Shown: positions 49,554 to 60,008 of the stretch, piece by piece
How the letters are laid out: the number at the start of each line of letters is the position of its first letter
Numbering within the stretch: position 1 is the first letter of the stretch
From: Anopheles merus
Lineage: Eukaryota > Arthropoda > Insecta > Diptera > Culicidae
Reading direction: 5' to 3'
Assembly (NCBI RefSeq): GCF_017562075.2
Contig: NC_054083.1
Coordinates: 18,778,928 to 18,842,927 of the forward strand
Length of the DNA stretch: 64,000 nt
Translations under genes and position numbers: made by a program
Notes under the pieces: generated by a model
Databases searched by the model: none
The model's input: only the letters and a program-made list of their open reading frames with translations
What the model was told of the DNA's origin: nothing

Positions 49554-49953
49554 ACTCCATGTGAATGTGACAAATGTGGCTTGTGTTGTTTGAGTCTGGT
49601 ATTGAGTTCAATGCGTACGTTTTTAGCGATGTTTACGTTATCAAATTTTGTGTCCATTCCGACAGAAGGTTATCAAACGATGAACAATGTGATGAGAGCT
49701 GGTGGGATGGCGTTTGTTATCTGTTGCTTTTCATGGGCCGATGTGAAGCGTGTAAAGCGAATGTGTGTTATTGATATTTCAGAAATGCACCTTTTAAGCT
49801 TGAGAGATGAATTAGAGAAACGTGTGCAAGCACATAAAACCAATTCTTGTACAACCGGCATATCAGTAAAGACTACTTCGTCTTCTTCAATAGGCTTAAT
49901 ACTAGACATTATAAAATTCTTATCAACGGAGGATGTGGAGTGAGGGGGAGGGG

Positions 49954-50212
49954 ATGCGGCTCCATGATTGTAGGAGCCGGCACGTCTATCCACTATACCA
50001 GGGGTCGGTACACTATTCAAGTAGAGGACTAAATAGAGAAACAGTCGTTAACCATATGGGCCTTGACGTTTTCACACAAAAGCCAAAAAAAAAATGCTTG
50101 TAGATGATTTGTTTGTGAGTTTTCCTATAAGAATCTGAAAATGAAAATGAAAATGAAAATAAATTCAATAATTTGTGTACAATTACACCTTTGATTAGAT
50201 TTCATTTCAAGC
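49954..50212. other. Spacer after guanine deaminase
   Basis: No gene. A short tandem GAAAAT/GAAAATGA run lies at 50133-50160. Confidence 0.4.
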
Positions 50213-50748
50213 GTTGGGGACTTTTTTTACTCTCTTTTGGGGGACTTTTTTTACTCTCTCCTCCGTGAAGTGAACGTTATGGGATGGGAATTGAACTGGG
50301 AGGAACTGGGTACGGGAGGAACCCCGTTGGACCAGCACTTTGTAAATTCCTATTGGAGCACGTTAAAAAGGAGTGCCGTAGAGTACTGATGGGCTCCCGG
50401 AATCGCATTCACGCCTCCGAACAGCTTCCGAACATTACTACTCCGGCTCCGATTCTTGTTACATCAAATCGTCGGAACCGTCGGAGCCGTCTGGAGCCGA
50501 CTGGGGCCGTCCGAAGATGAAATCGTCGCAGCCGTCGGAGTCTTCCGAAACCGTTGGGAACCTTTGTGGCTTCCGGCTAGCGGCTCCGGACGGTTCCGAG
50601 TTTGGAGTTTTGTACCTACATTCCAGAACCGTTACCAATTTTGGCAGAATCATTTGGAAGCGATGCCGGATTTTTGTTGAAATTACTCATCACTACCGTA
50701 GAGTCTAATTTACTTAAAGAAAGTGTCAAATCGTTATTAAAACCCCTG
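50213..50748. mobile_element. MITE, family 1, copy 4, interrupted
   Basis: The left part shares AATTCCTATTGGAGCACGTT and surrounding features with family 1. The right part ends AAAGTGTCAAA...AAAACCCCTG. The two are separated by the hAT-like element at 50384-50695 and resume after its target duplication. Confidence 0.45.
50384..50695. mobile_element. hAT-like element with a CCGGAGTCG-type repeat core and perfect 8-bp duplication
   Basis: The flanks are CCGTAGAG at 50376-50383 and 50696-50703. The ends TACTGATGGG and CTCATCACTA are imperfect inverted repeats. The core is a degenerate array of GGAACCGTCGGAGCC-like units. It is noncoding and related at its ends to 25626-25953. Confidence 0.75.
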
Positions 50749-51078
50749 AATAACCCTATATTATGAGTTTGAACACATTTAAATAATACCATGAGGAAGT
50801 GCCGAAATAAGACCGCTGCGGTATTATGCCTAGGTATTTGAGCCTATTCTAGTTGATGATGATGATAAGTCCCACCTCTTACCCCAACACAGGTTTGAGA
50901 AGGACGAAAGTATCTATAAGATAATTCTACTATAATAGTTGGTATGGAACTATTAGTATTATACTTCGGAAAACTCTCAGAGGAACCGTCCGAGTCATAC
51001 ACACACCAAGGATGACCAACATAGTTTCATCAAGAAAAAACGGATCATAATCCATTGAATACAATGGTATTCCCTAGC

Positions 51079-51410
51079 ATCCTTTACGTAGTCCGCCAAG
51101 AACCAATAAATGGATCCGGCGCACCACTTATCAGGACACAACTACGACATGCATATGGCCAGTTTCACTAGTGCCAACCGCTGACTCCAGGGCCTCTGGC
51201 ACCAATGGCTGGCTCCAGGGCACTACCTTCCGAAGCAGGAGAATTTAATGTATCCCTTACGTAGCTCGCCAAGAACCAACTAGTGGATCCGGCGCACTAC
51301 TTATCGGAACACAACTGCAACATGCATATGGCCAGTTCCACTAGTGCCAATGGTTGGCTCTAGGGCACTAACTTCCAAAGCAGGTGAACCTAATGTATCT
51401 GGAATTGGCC
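51079..51410. repeat. 172-bp tandem duplication
   Basis: A unit beginning TTTACGTAGTCCGCCAAGAA (51079 on) is repeated from 51251 with scattered differences. Both contain GGATCCGGCGCAC, ACATGCATATGGCCAGTT and TCCAGGGC/TCTAGGGC. It is probably part of an unclassified repeat. Confidence 0.8.
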
Positions 51411-51579
51411 ACTTACAATCATCAATGAGTGAATCCTGTTGTGACCTCCCAGACCGTGTGCAAACCGTACATTCCCCCAAATAGATCCCGAATGTCCACT
51501 TCAACGCGCGCGTGTTTCAAACCTATGTTGTCTCTTTCTTATATATTTTTTTCTAATTTAAAATTTCATATATAAAGAA

Positions 51580-54470
51580 AAAATCTTATCATCATCATCA
51601 AGATCGTGATGACAACTGTAGTTACACATTACATAGTGACATAGGACATCTACACATATTTCACGTTACACAGTTTGCTTAACATAAATGACGCACTTAC
51701 GTTTGAAATCAAATAAGTTTCTCGCATTCTTAATTTCTCCGGGTAATCTGTTGTACCGTTGAATCCCTTTGAAGAACAAAGAGTTTCTGGCACTTTGTGA
51801 CTGCAAGTTGGGTACCCTTGGCTCATTAGCCCTGCGTGTGCAGTGCCGGTGGACGTCGTACCCCCGAATTATGCTCTCCCCCAGATACCCAGGCAACAGG
51901 CCTTTTAACATTTTAAAAATAAAGATCATGGTCTGGTATACAATCCTCTGCTCTACCGACATCCATTGAAGGATATCTAGCATAACAGTGGTCGGCGTAC
52001 GTCGACCGCACCCTAGTACTAACCTCATGATGCGATTTTGCAACCTTTGAAGCCTTTTTATTTGCCCCTTGTTGCCAAGAAATAGAATGGACGAGTGTCA
52101 GTCAAAGCGGCGATACCAATGATTTGTAAAGGTGAACTTTCCCAAAGAAGTCGAGATCTTTCGCCAATCTACTTATTACTCCACACTTCTTAGCCACTTT
52201 AGCGATGACCCAGTCAATGTGAGCGTGGAACTTTAATCTGTCATCTAGGATTACCCCTAAGCATTTAGCCTGTCTAACTCTTTCGATTCGTTCCGAATTT
52301 ATCACAATAGACGGAGGTATGTCCAATACACCCGCAGACATCACCATGTAACAAGTCTTGTTAATGTTTAATGCCAGCTTTTTGTGCTTCAGCCATCCAT
52401 CCAGAGCGTTTAAATCGATATTAATCAGAGACTCTGCTTGCTTGATATCTTTGTGCGAGATATACAGAACAGTATCGTCGGCAAAAATTTGATTGATCTC
52501 ACAAGCCTTCAAAACCTGTTTCATGTCATTGATATACATGATAAAAAATTGGTCCAAGAACACTACCTTGTGGTACACCAAGGGTGTTTTCTATAGGCTC
52601 TGATACAGAGTTACCAAATAAAGTTCTCTGAGTTCTGTCTTTTAAATAACTTTCGAACCAACTGAGCTCCCTCCCCACAATACCAAAACGCCTTAAGGTA
52701 GAAAGCAACAATGGCCTAGATATTGTTTCAAATGCCCGTTTTAGATCCAAGAAAACAGCAACTATCGATTCCCTCCGATCCATTAACACCCTCCACTAGT
52801 GTTGGGTAAAGTGCTGCTGTGCGCACTGTGCGCACAGCACACCATACTGTGCGCACAGCACAGCACAGTGCCTTAAGTGCTACCACAGTGCTAGCACAGT
52901 ACTAGCACTTCCGCACAGTGCTAGCACTTTCGCACAGTGCGCTCTCTGAGCACAGTGCGAAAGTGCTAGCACAGTGCTAGCACTTTCGCACAGTGCGCTC
53001 TCTGAGCACATTGCGAAATGCTAGCACAGTGCTAGCATTTTCGCACAGTGCGCTCTCTGCACCATGTGCTCAGAGAGCGCACTGTGCGAAAGTGCTAACA
53101 CTGTGCTAGCACTTCCGCACTGTGCTCAGAGAGCGCACTGTGCGAAAGTGCTAGCACTGTGCTAGCACTTCCGCACTGTGCTCAGAGAGCGCACTGTGCG
53201 AAAGTGCTAGCACTGTGCTAGCACTTCCGCACTGTGCTCAGAGAGCGCACTGTGCGAAAGTGCTAGCACTGTGCTAGCACTTCCGCACTGTGCTCAGAGA
53301 GCGCACTGTGCGAAAGTGCTAGCACTGTGCTAGCACTGTGCGAAAGTGCTAGCACTGTGCTAGCACTTCCGCACTGGTTCCAAGTGCGCACTGTGCGCAC
53401 AGTGCGCACAGCACACTAAAGGCAATGTGCGTGTGCACTTAATTGTGCTACTTTACCCAACACTACCCTCCACCTCGCCAGTACAAGATTCAGAGCAGTC
53501 TCACAAGAGTGTCCTTGCCGATATCCTGATTGCTCTCGGATCAACAGCTCGCTTCCATTCAGAAACTGAACCAATTGCTCCTTAACTACTGTCTCCAGCA
53601 CCTTTTCGAGCACATGCAACATGTTGATAGGACGAAAATCCTCCGCATTAGCAGCTCCGTTCACCTTAGGAATAGGTATTATCAATGATTCCTTCCATGT
53701 TTTTGGGAAAATTCCACTCTAGCGATTCATTTATCACCATCAAAAGGTCATCTCTTATCACGTGAAAGCAATCCTGTATGGTTGTTGAACTCACGTTCCC
53801 TATACCTGTGGTTTTTCTCAGGTTGAAACAAATAATCTTTAGCTGACTAAGAGTTATTTTTTGGAATCTGAAATGGTTTCGTGGAGTTTCTCTATGCAAC
53901 AAATAATAAGGCTCATTAACATCATCAATGTTTTGATTTATATCCAAAACACTGCTGACAAAAAACGAGTTAAACTTGTTACAGACGATGGAGTCTTCAG
54001 ATTCGATCAAGCCGGCAAATTTAACAATAGAAACATGTGCTTCATCTGGCCTTAACATGCTTTTTAACACTTTCCACAATTCTCTGCTATCTCCCTTGTG
54101 CTTATTTATCTCACTGCTATAGTAATTTTTGCGTGAGTTTTTAAGATTTCTACTGTATAAATTTCTGAGTGTAGTATACTCAGTCCAATCATAATCTGTG
54201 TTAGTTCTAATAAATTGTTTGTACGCTTTGTCTCTTTTCCGTTTAATACGTGCAAGAACCAAAGTATACCACCTACTAGTTTCTCTTGAAACAATTGTCT
54301 TTTCTTCCACCAAGGTGTTCATTGCATTTTTCAACGTTTTCCATAACAAGTCAGCTGCTTGATCCAGGTTGGACGCGACATACTGTAAGCCTTGTGACAC
54401 ATTGTTGCAAAGAGCAAGTTTCGAGTAGGAAGTTTCATAAAAACAGCTGTATTGAGCTAGAAGCAAAAAA
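51580..54470 (-). mobile_element. Broken non-LTR retrotransposon (CR1/Jockey-like), 5'-truncated
   Basis: Read leftward, homology continues through 54466-53666 (linker before RT), 53685-53474 (IIPIPK, DFRPINML, QSGYRQGHS), 52789-52526 (VFLDLKRAFE, GVPQGSVLGP), 52581-52102 (YINDM, catalytic FADDT, LGVILDDRLKFHAHID) and 52043-51666 (C-terminal tail ending at a stop). Frameshifts fall near 53.68, 52.56 and 52.07 kb, so it is dead. The endonuclease is missing, hence 5' truncation. The RT is split by the element at 52797-53465. The 3' end near 51.58 kb carries ATC repeats, as in CR1-type tails. Confidence 0.85.
52797..53465. mobile_element. hAT-like palindromic element inserted in the retrotransposon
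   Basis: It begins TAGTGTTGGGTAAAGT and ends with the exact inverse ACTTTACCCAACACTA apart from one inserted C-side difference near the end. The flanks are CCCTCCAC at 52789-52796 and 53466-53473, an 8-bp duplication. Leaving out the element and one flank restores an uninterrupted RT frame across the junction. The interior is one large inverted repeat of GTGCTAGCAC-type units. The right arm has five 56-bp units starting at 53066, 53122, 53178, 53234 and 53290. It is noncoding. Confidence 0.9.
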
Positions 54471-55030
54471 CCTAAGTCTGGATAACAAACAAAATAGACG
54501 AACTTTCAGGTCTTAATTATGACAAAGAAATCAAATAAACATACAACTAACCATCAATTAAGGCGAATGTTCTGTAACCACTCTCGTTTGAGCAACTATC
54601 ATATGCAACTGGCGCGTCTGCACCAGCTAAACAGCGGGCAGCTCCAACATACATAAATTTCAACCCTGTGAAGATTCCATAAGCAAGGTTTATATTTAAG
54701 TAAAGCATTACTTACTCTTCTAAAGGAAAAGTTACCAACATTTTCATATAGACTGCAGTATTTTCAATAAATTGTCTATATCTGTCCTTATCGATAAATT
54801 AATAAATGTTTTATGAACATGTGATAAAAAAAACATTTACGTCAATCATATGGCATTGATGATAGCGCTGTGAAATAAGCTTGTATCCACGTTTCATACT
54901 AGTAGCAGAAATAAATGACGTTCGTGCATAATTAAAGCTTTGCTTTTATTTATCTAGCACACAAGTGTCAATCAGCTCGTTAGGGAACCTTGATTTACCT
55001 CGGTCCTAGCACTCCGTAGTGTTGGTACAG
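54471..55030. other. ADGF upstream region
   Basis: AT-rich with several GATA motifs (for example CTTATCGATAA at 54787). No gene. It probably contains the ADGF promoter. Confidence 0.35.
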
Positions 55031-55038
55031 GATAAAAA
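55031..55038 (+). promoter_or_regulatory. TATA-like box upstream of ADGF
   Basis: GATAAAAA lies 56 bp before the ATG, leaving room for a start site near 55060 and a short leader. The preceding 300 bp is AT-rich with several GATA motifs. This is a motif match only. Confidence 0.35.
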
Positions 55039-55086
55039 CCGGCATAGTACCATTTTGGCACTCTTTGGAGATACCTCGCTGCTGCA

Positions 55087-56891
55087 ATGGCCTTCCACCT
55101 AGTAGTTACCATACTGCTGCTGCTAGCCGTAAAAGAGAGTCACGCGTTGACTCTTTCCAGGACGAAAACGTACGACCAACTGCGTGCCGCTATTAAAGAA
55201 TCTGAAGCGGCGTACGGTCTTGGCGGAAAGGTCCATCTTAATCCAGATGAACGGCAGGCCGACCGAATACTAAGGGCAATGAAAAAGGACGAGCTAAAGG
55301 TGGTCGACCGAACCCGACCCGTGGCAGGAATGCATTTCTTTGATGCAAAACCTTTCATCGAGAATAGCACCGTGTTTGAGGCGTTAAAACTTATGCCGAA
55401 GGGTGCTATCCTGCATCTGCACAACTCGGCCGCCGTCTCGTCCAGCTGGGTGATCAAGAATCTAACTTACCGTGCGGAGGCGAAGCTGTGTAATGTAGAC
55501 GATCGTTACTATTTCACCGTAAGGTAGGTTAAAGTGTTTGTCGGATTTTTTAACGAATCCATAAAGCTTCTTTGGTTTGGTTTTTCAATCGTTCAGACCG
55601 CTTAACTTCTGTCCAGAAAATCAAACGCGACCCATCAATCAGCTTCGCAAGGAGCGGAAGGATGATATCGATACGTTCGACATATGGTTGGAATCGTTTA
55701 TCAACATGAGCCTGAAACCGACGCGAACCGGATACGCTTCCACCCATGAGCTGTGGCTCGATTTCGAGAGCTGTTTCGATGCGATGAAGGGCTTCCTGCA
55801 GTACAAGCCCTTCTTCGAGGCGTACCATTGGCAGCTGCTGCACGAGTTCTATAACGATCGCGTGTATTACATCGAGTTGCGGATGTCCTTCGCGAAAGTG
55901 TTCGACGCTGATGGGAGGGAGTATGGTCCACCGGAAGTGGCGTATCTTTTGCATCGCATCGTGGATGACTTTCGCCGCCTGCATCCAGCGTTTCAGGGGG
56001 TCAAACTGATACTGGCCAAACACAGGAACATGACCGATGGGGAGCTGGAGAAAGCGTTACAACTGTACGATAGCTTAAGGTATGTGAGCTTACTACATTA
56101 TGCTGCTCGGGTGGAAGATTGATTCTCAATGTTTAATGGCTCCACTGGTAGTACCACTTTTCCCGGGTTTGTAGTCGGATTCGATTTGGTTGGCCAGGAG
56201 GATATTAATCGATCGTTGAAAAGCTTTTCATCGCTGCTAGTACAACCACCAGTATCATCGGGACCACCGAAATACTTTTTCCATGCTGGAGAAATAGGTA
56301 AAGATGACCGCTTTGCTACTGAGTGATCTTCCATTTGTAATGTCTCAATTTTCTATATCTCAGCTGGATATTTCACAGAAGCGGACGAAAACGTTATCGA
56401 TGCCGTGCTGCTCGATACTAAGCGTATAGGGCACGGTTATGCGCTGATGAAGCATCCCATCCTTTGGCACGCGGTACAGCGCAAGCAGATCGCGATCGAA
56501 GTGTGTCCGATCTCGAACCAGGTGCTTGGGCTGGTGCGCGATCTGCGCAATCATCCGGCCAGCTTTTACGTTGCGCAGAACATACCCATCGTCATAACGA
56601 GTGACGATCCTGGCTTTTGGGATGCGGTTGGGGTAACGTTCGATTACTACTACGCGTTTATGGCGATCGCACCCCACTCCGGGCTAGGGTTTCTCAAGCA
56701 GCTTGTCTGGGACTCGATTCGGTAGGTTTCGTTTAGTTCTCTTTCAGCGTTTCGCAAATAATCACATTTTAACGTTTAGATACAGTTCGCTAAGCGATGG
56801 AGAGCGACAAAACATCACCGCTACTATGGAGAAACAATGGGCCTTATTTGTGCGGCAGGTTGTTAGTGCAAATTCTTCAGCAATTGAATGA
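55087..56891 (+). CDS. Secreted adenosine deaminase-related growth factor (ADGF/ADA2 family)
   Basis: Five exons, 55087-55523, 55597-56079, 56152-56297, 56364-56721 and 56780-56891 (TGA), join in phase and give 511 aa. Residues 1-20 form a signal peptide (MAFHLVVTILLLLAVKESHA), so the product is secreted. The ADGF landmarks are present: MPKGAILHLHN with metal ligands H110 and H112, VVGFDLVGQED, HAGE with catalytic E354, KRIGHGYAL with H379, CPISNQVLGLVRDLRNHP, and SDDPGFW with D436/D437. Length and order match extracellular ADA2-type enzymes, which convert adenosine to inosine and damp adenosine signalling; mosquito and fly relatives occur in haemolymph and saliva. Asn follows the HxH and Ile follows HAGE, where I would expect Asp and Thr. 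Which ADGF paralogue this is cannot be told here. Confidence 0.93.
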
Positions 56892-56932
56892 GTCGTTTTG
56901 TGCAGCAAACGCACATGAAAACACACAGGAGA

Positions 56933-56943
56933 AATAAAATAAA
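56933..56943 (+). terminator. Polyadenylation signals of ADGF
   Basis: AATAAAATAAAA contains two overlapping signals about 42 bp after the TGA. No other signal is this well placed. Confidence 0.55.
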
Positions 56944-57244
56944 AACGACAAAATTGTTAAAATTTATGAAACTAACGGTGAGATTTCCGATAAATTGTAT
57001 CCATGCTTTTAGTTTAATCCTCTTCCTTGCATCCAACATGAAGTCAGAACCTCGGGTTAACGAGAATTATTTGGTTTTCGAAGACATACATACACTACTA
57101 ACACGTTTTATTGGATATCTAGACTCTGATCTTAAGCTCAATTAACTATATTTTAAGGAAAAAAAAAACAACTACAGCCATCTTGACAGCATGAGTGTAA
57201 AACTGAATGAAAATCGCCCCTTGTCACAAAATTATTACACGTCT

Positions 57245-57425
57245 TGGTCGCATAAATATTGGTTGCAAAATCTTGGTCGCAAAATTCTTGGTCGCAATAT
57301 TCTTGATCGCAAAATTCTTGGTAGAAAATTTCTTTGTCGCAAACTTCTTAATTGCAAAATCCTTGGTCGCAAACTTCTTTGTCGCAAAATTCTTGGTCGA
57401 AAAATTCTCGTTTGCAAAAATCGTG
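57245..57425. repeat. 15-bp minisatellite downstream of ADGF
   Basis: About 12 imperfect copies of CTTGGTCGCAAAATT. The period is a multiple of three, so open frames run through it on both strands (a five-residue RKILG-type repeat). That periodicity, not selection, explains the ORF from ATG 57191. Confidence 0.85.
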
Positions 57426-58594
57426 TCACGAAATTGAATCATCTTTATTTGTAATTTAACTAAAAAATATATTTTAAATACATAGTTAAACTACACGCAA
57501 GAAAGCTCTATTTTACAGCTATAAAACAAAATAACCAAAGGTAGGCCGCTTTCATTGTTTACTATGACCGATTCATACCTCACAAGGTCCGAATAGAAAT
57601 GACAGTGCCCAATTGAGGGTTTCCGTCGACTGAATGAGTATCTACGACGACCGATAACGCTTTTAAGATGCCAGATTGGCTAGGTAAACCCAGCAAAATA
57701 TACTTTCGTATACTACATTTATTTTAGGCTTCAAGAAAACATGTATATTTTTAACACCCATTAATTTTGATTGCAGGAGTAAAATTGGAATATTGATGGC
57801 ATAATTGGTACACCTACTTTACGATAATAGTTTATCAACATATGAAAAAGTAGGTAAATATGAACAGGCGTTCATCTAACATTGTGCTATTATGTGCAGA
57901 TAAATTTAACCACATTTCAAAAATAAATAAATTGATTCGAAAAAGCAATACGAAGTACCATCAAACAAGAACGAAAAAATGGCTCCAATCCCATGTCCGA
58001 CTGTGCTGCCGGAAACATCCCACCGTGAATATCCGAACTAGAGTAGCCGTCTCCCTCACTCTGATCGCTAGCCCCCCGATCGCCACAAAGACACCTGTCA
58101 GGGTGTGCGTGAGCGGCGTTCCTACAGCAGCAGCAGCAGCGTGCGGCGCGCCCTACAGTCAAACGCACCCTCGACGCGATCGGGCTGCTATTGCTTTTGT
58201 TGCCATTGGTGGTGGTGCTGTTCCCGGCCCGGGAACGGAACGGCCAAAAGAAAAGCGGGAGAAACTGAGAAAAAGGCACGAACAATAAAGGAAAAAATAC
58301 AAACGCCGCCCGTACTACACAAAGAGAGCGAGCGAATGTGAGAAAGAGAGAGAAAGAGCGAGCGAAAAAGCGGGGTTGATGGGGTGCCTTTAACCCTCGA
58401 GAATATATGTGGCTAATGCTCCCGGAGAAACGGTCGATGACGACAACACAACGACGCAACGACAACGAGATGCTGGAAAACATGCGATCAGCTGCGGACA
58501 AAGAGTAGCTGGCGGTGCGGTGCGGTGTGGAACACCCTCATCCCTCATGAGTGTGTGTGCGTTGTCGTACACAAACGCGCTAGAACTGGAAAAG

Positions 58595-58700
58595 AGCGAA
58601 AGAGAGAGCGAGAGAGAGAGAGAGAGAGACAGAGAGAGGAGAGGGAGAGAGACTCTACACACACTCACACAACACATTTGCCGTTTCGAATCGTTTGCGC

Positions 58701-58756
<56 letters not shown>

Positions 58757-58760
58757 TTCT
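58595..58760. repeat. GA array facing a CT array
   Basis: (GA)n at 58595-58660 is followed after about 45 bp by (CT)n at 58703-58760, able to fold into a hairpin or form triplex DNA. Confidence 0.85.
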
Positions 58761-59986
58761 CTGCGCGCATTTGTGTGTGCCCTCGGCCAGGCACTGCTGC
58801 TCACCAACGCGCGTCGTTTAGGTTCGATCTCGGTCGGTGGATGACGGTGTGTGTGTGTGGCTGATATTACCTGTCGGAGCGCGGAAGGCAAGTGTGTGAC
58901 ACGTTTATAAAAATTTCCCGAGAAAGTGGCTGCTGGGCTCGACCGCAGAGCGCAGAGGGCACAGCGCAAAGCACACACAGCCGCAGAGACCACGTTCGCG
59001 CAACGACACGCAAGCAGGGTGTGCTCCCGCTCGGCACACAGGTAGTGGATGGCGCATACGCCAGTGTGAGCCACGGGTGTTCACGTTTATCTCGAAAAAA
59101 GCACCCTTTGTGCAGAGTGGTGTGATTTCACAAGCGAAAAAAAACAAACGATCGGGGTGTGCGCGAATGTGAATGCCCTTCTAGGAAACACAGGGAAAAG
59201 AAAAACGAATATGGCGATCGATTGTGGTGGCAGTGAAGCAGCTAAGCGACCATAACCTGCCCTGTCAATGAATGGGAAGAGTGCGAATGATCAACGGCAA
59301 TTGTGCATTCAACGGTGATACGAAGCTTTTCGGTGGCGTCGAGTGGCGTTTGTAGTGTTTCTTGTAGTTGGAAGTGTTCCGTGTAAACCGTACGCTTGTT
59401 GTTAGTTTCTGCACGCTTTTCCCTATTGTGATCGAGTAGCAGGAGCGGAAGGCGATCGCGAAGAATCGAATAAAAGTGTACGCGTGTTTGTCTCTGTGGT
59501 TGTTTGGTTAAAAAGCAAATAGCGAAGTGGTTTCGTTTTCGACGGATTTGGGGGCAAACCAATATCGATTGTCTCCATCTGCCGAGGGTGTGTGTGTGTG
59601 AAGTGAAATTGTGTCCTGCTTGTCTGTATGCAGGGCGCACGTAGTGGGAGATCCGGGATCGAAATGGAATACGTAATTAGTGCGTGTATGTATCCGTCGG
59701 CGTGAGATGTGCTTAGAGTGTCGGTCGTATGCTTTCACGCGCTACGTTGTCGATCGCGACGACACTGGAAGAAAGATCATTACTGTGACCGGTGGTGGTG
59801 GTAGTGGTGTGTCAACGTCTTTCGCTCGCTTTCCTACGGGGGAACGGCGGTCGTTAAGCAGAAGGGAAGCCACGGCGAGTTGGCAGGTAGTGAAGAGGTA
59901 ACCCAATACAAACGGGCCAGCGCGGTATTAGCCAGCCCCAGCAGCAGACGGTGCGCGTCATCCGAAAGGAAAGGAATGTTGACTTA

Positions 59987-60008
59987 ATGTCCGCCGTCCC
60001 ATCATCAG
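59987..60008 (+). CDS. Tentative first coding exon of a gene beyond the right edge
   Basis: ATGTCCGCCGTCCCATCATCAG encodes MSAVPSS plus one base and is followed by the strong donor GTAAGCAAG. It lies at the end of the 5'UTR-like stretch, where the composition then turns intron-like. No downstream exon could be found before 64000, so the gene is unidentified and the call rests on start plus donor only. Confidence 0.25.

Larger units (their letters stand above)
57900..60008 (+). promoter_or_regulatory. GC-rich promoter and 5'UTR-like region with GAGA arrays
   Basis: After AT-rich spacer the composition changes sharply. GA arrays (58595-58660) and a CT array (58703-58760) form an inverted pair, GAGA-factor type sites. 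Downstream sequence (58.9-59.95 kb) is GC-rich and looks like a long 5'UTR with scattered short uORFs, for example ATG 59211. A gene would run rightward off the window. Confidence 0.35.

Noticed and set aside
53066..53345. CRISPR-like regularly spaced repeats (56-bp period)
   Set aside because: The units are contiguous without unique spacers, lie inside a transposon with terminal repeats, and the genome is eukaryotic.
58390..58864. Overlapping ORFs of 134 and 151 codons on both strands
   Set aside because: They translate GA/CT microsatellites into Arg-Glu and Leu-Ser repeats.
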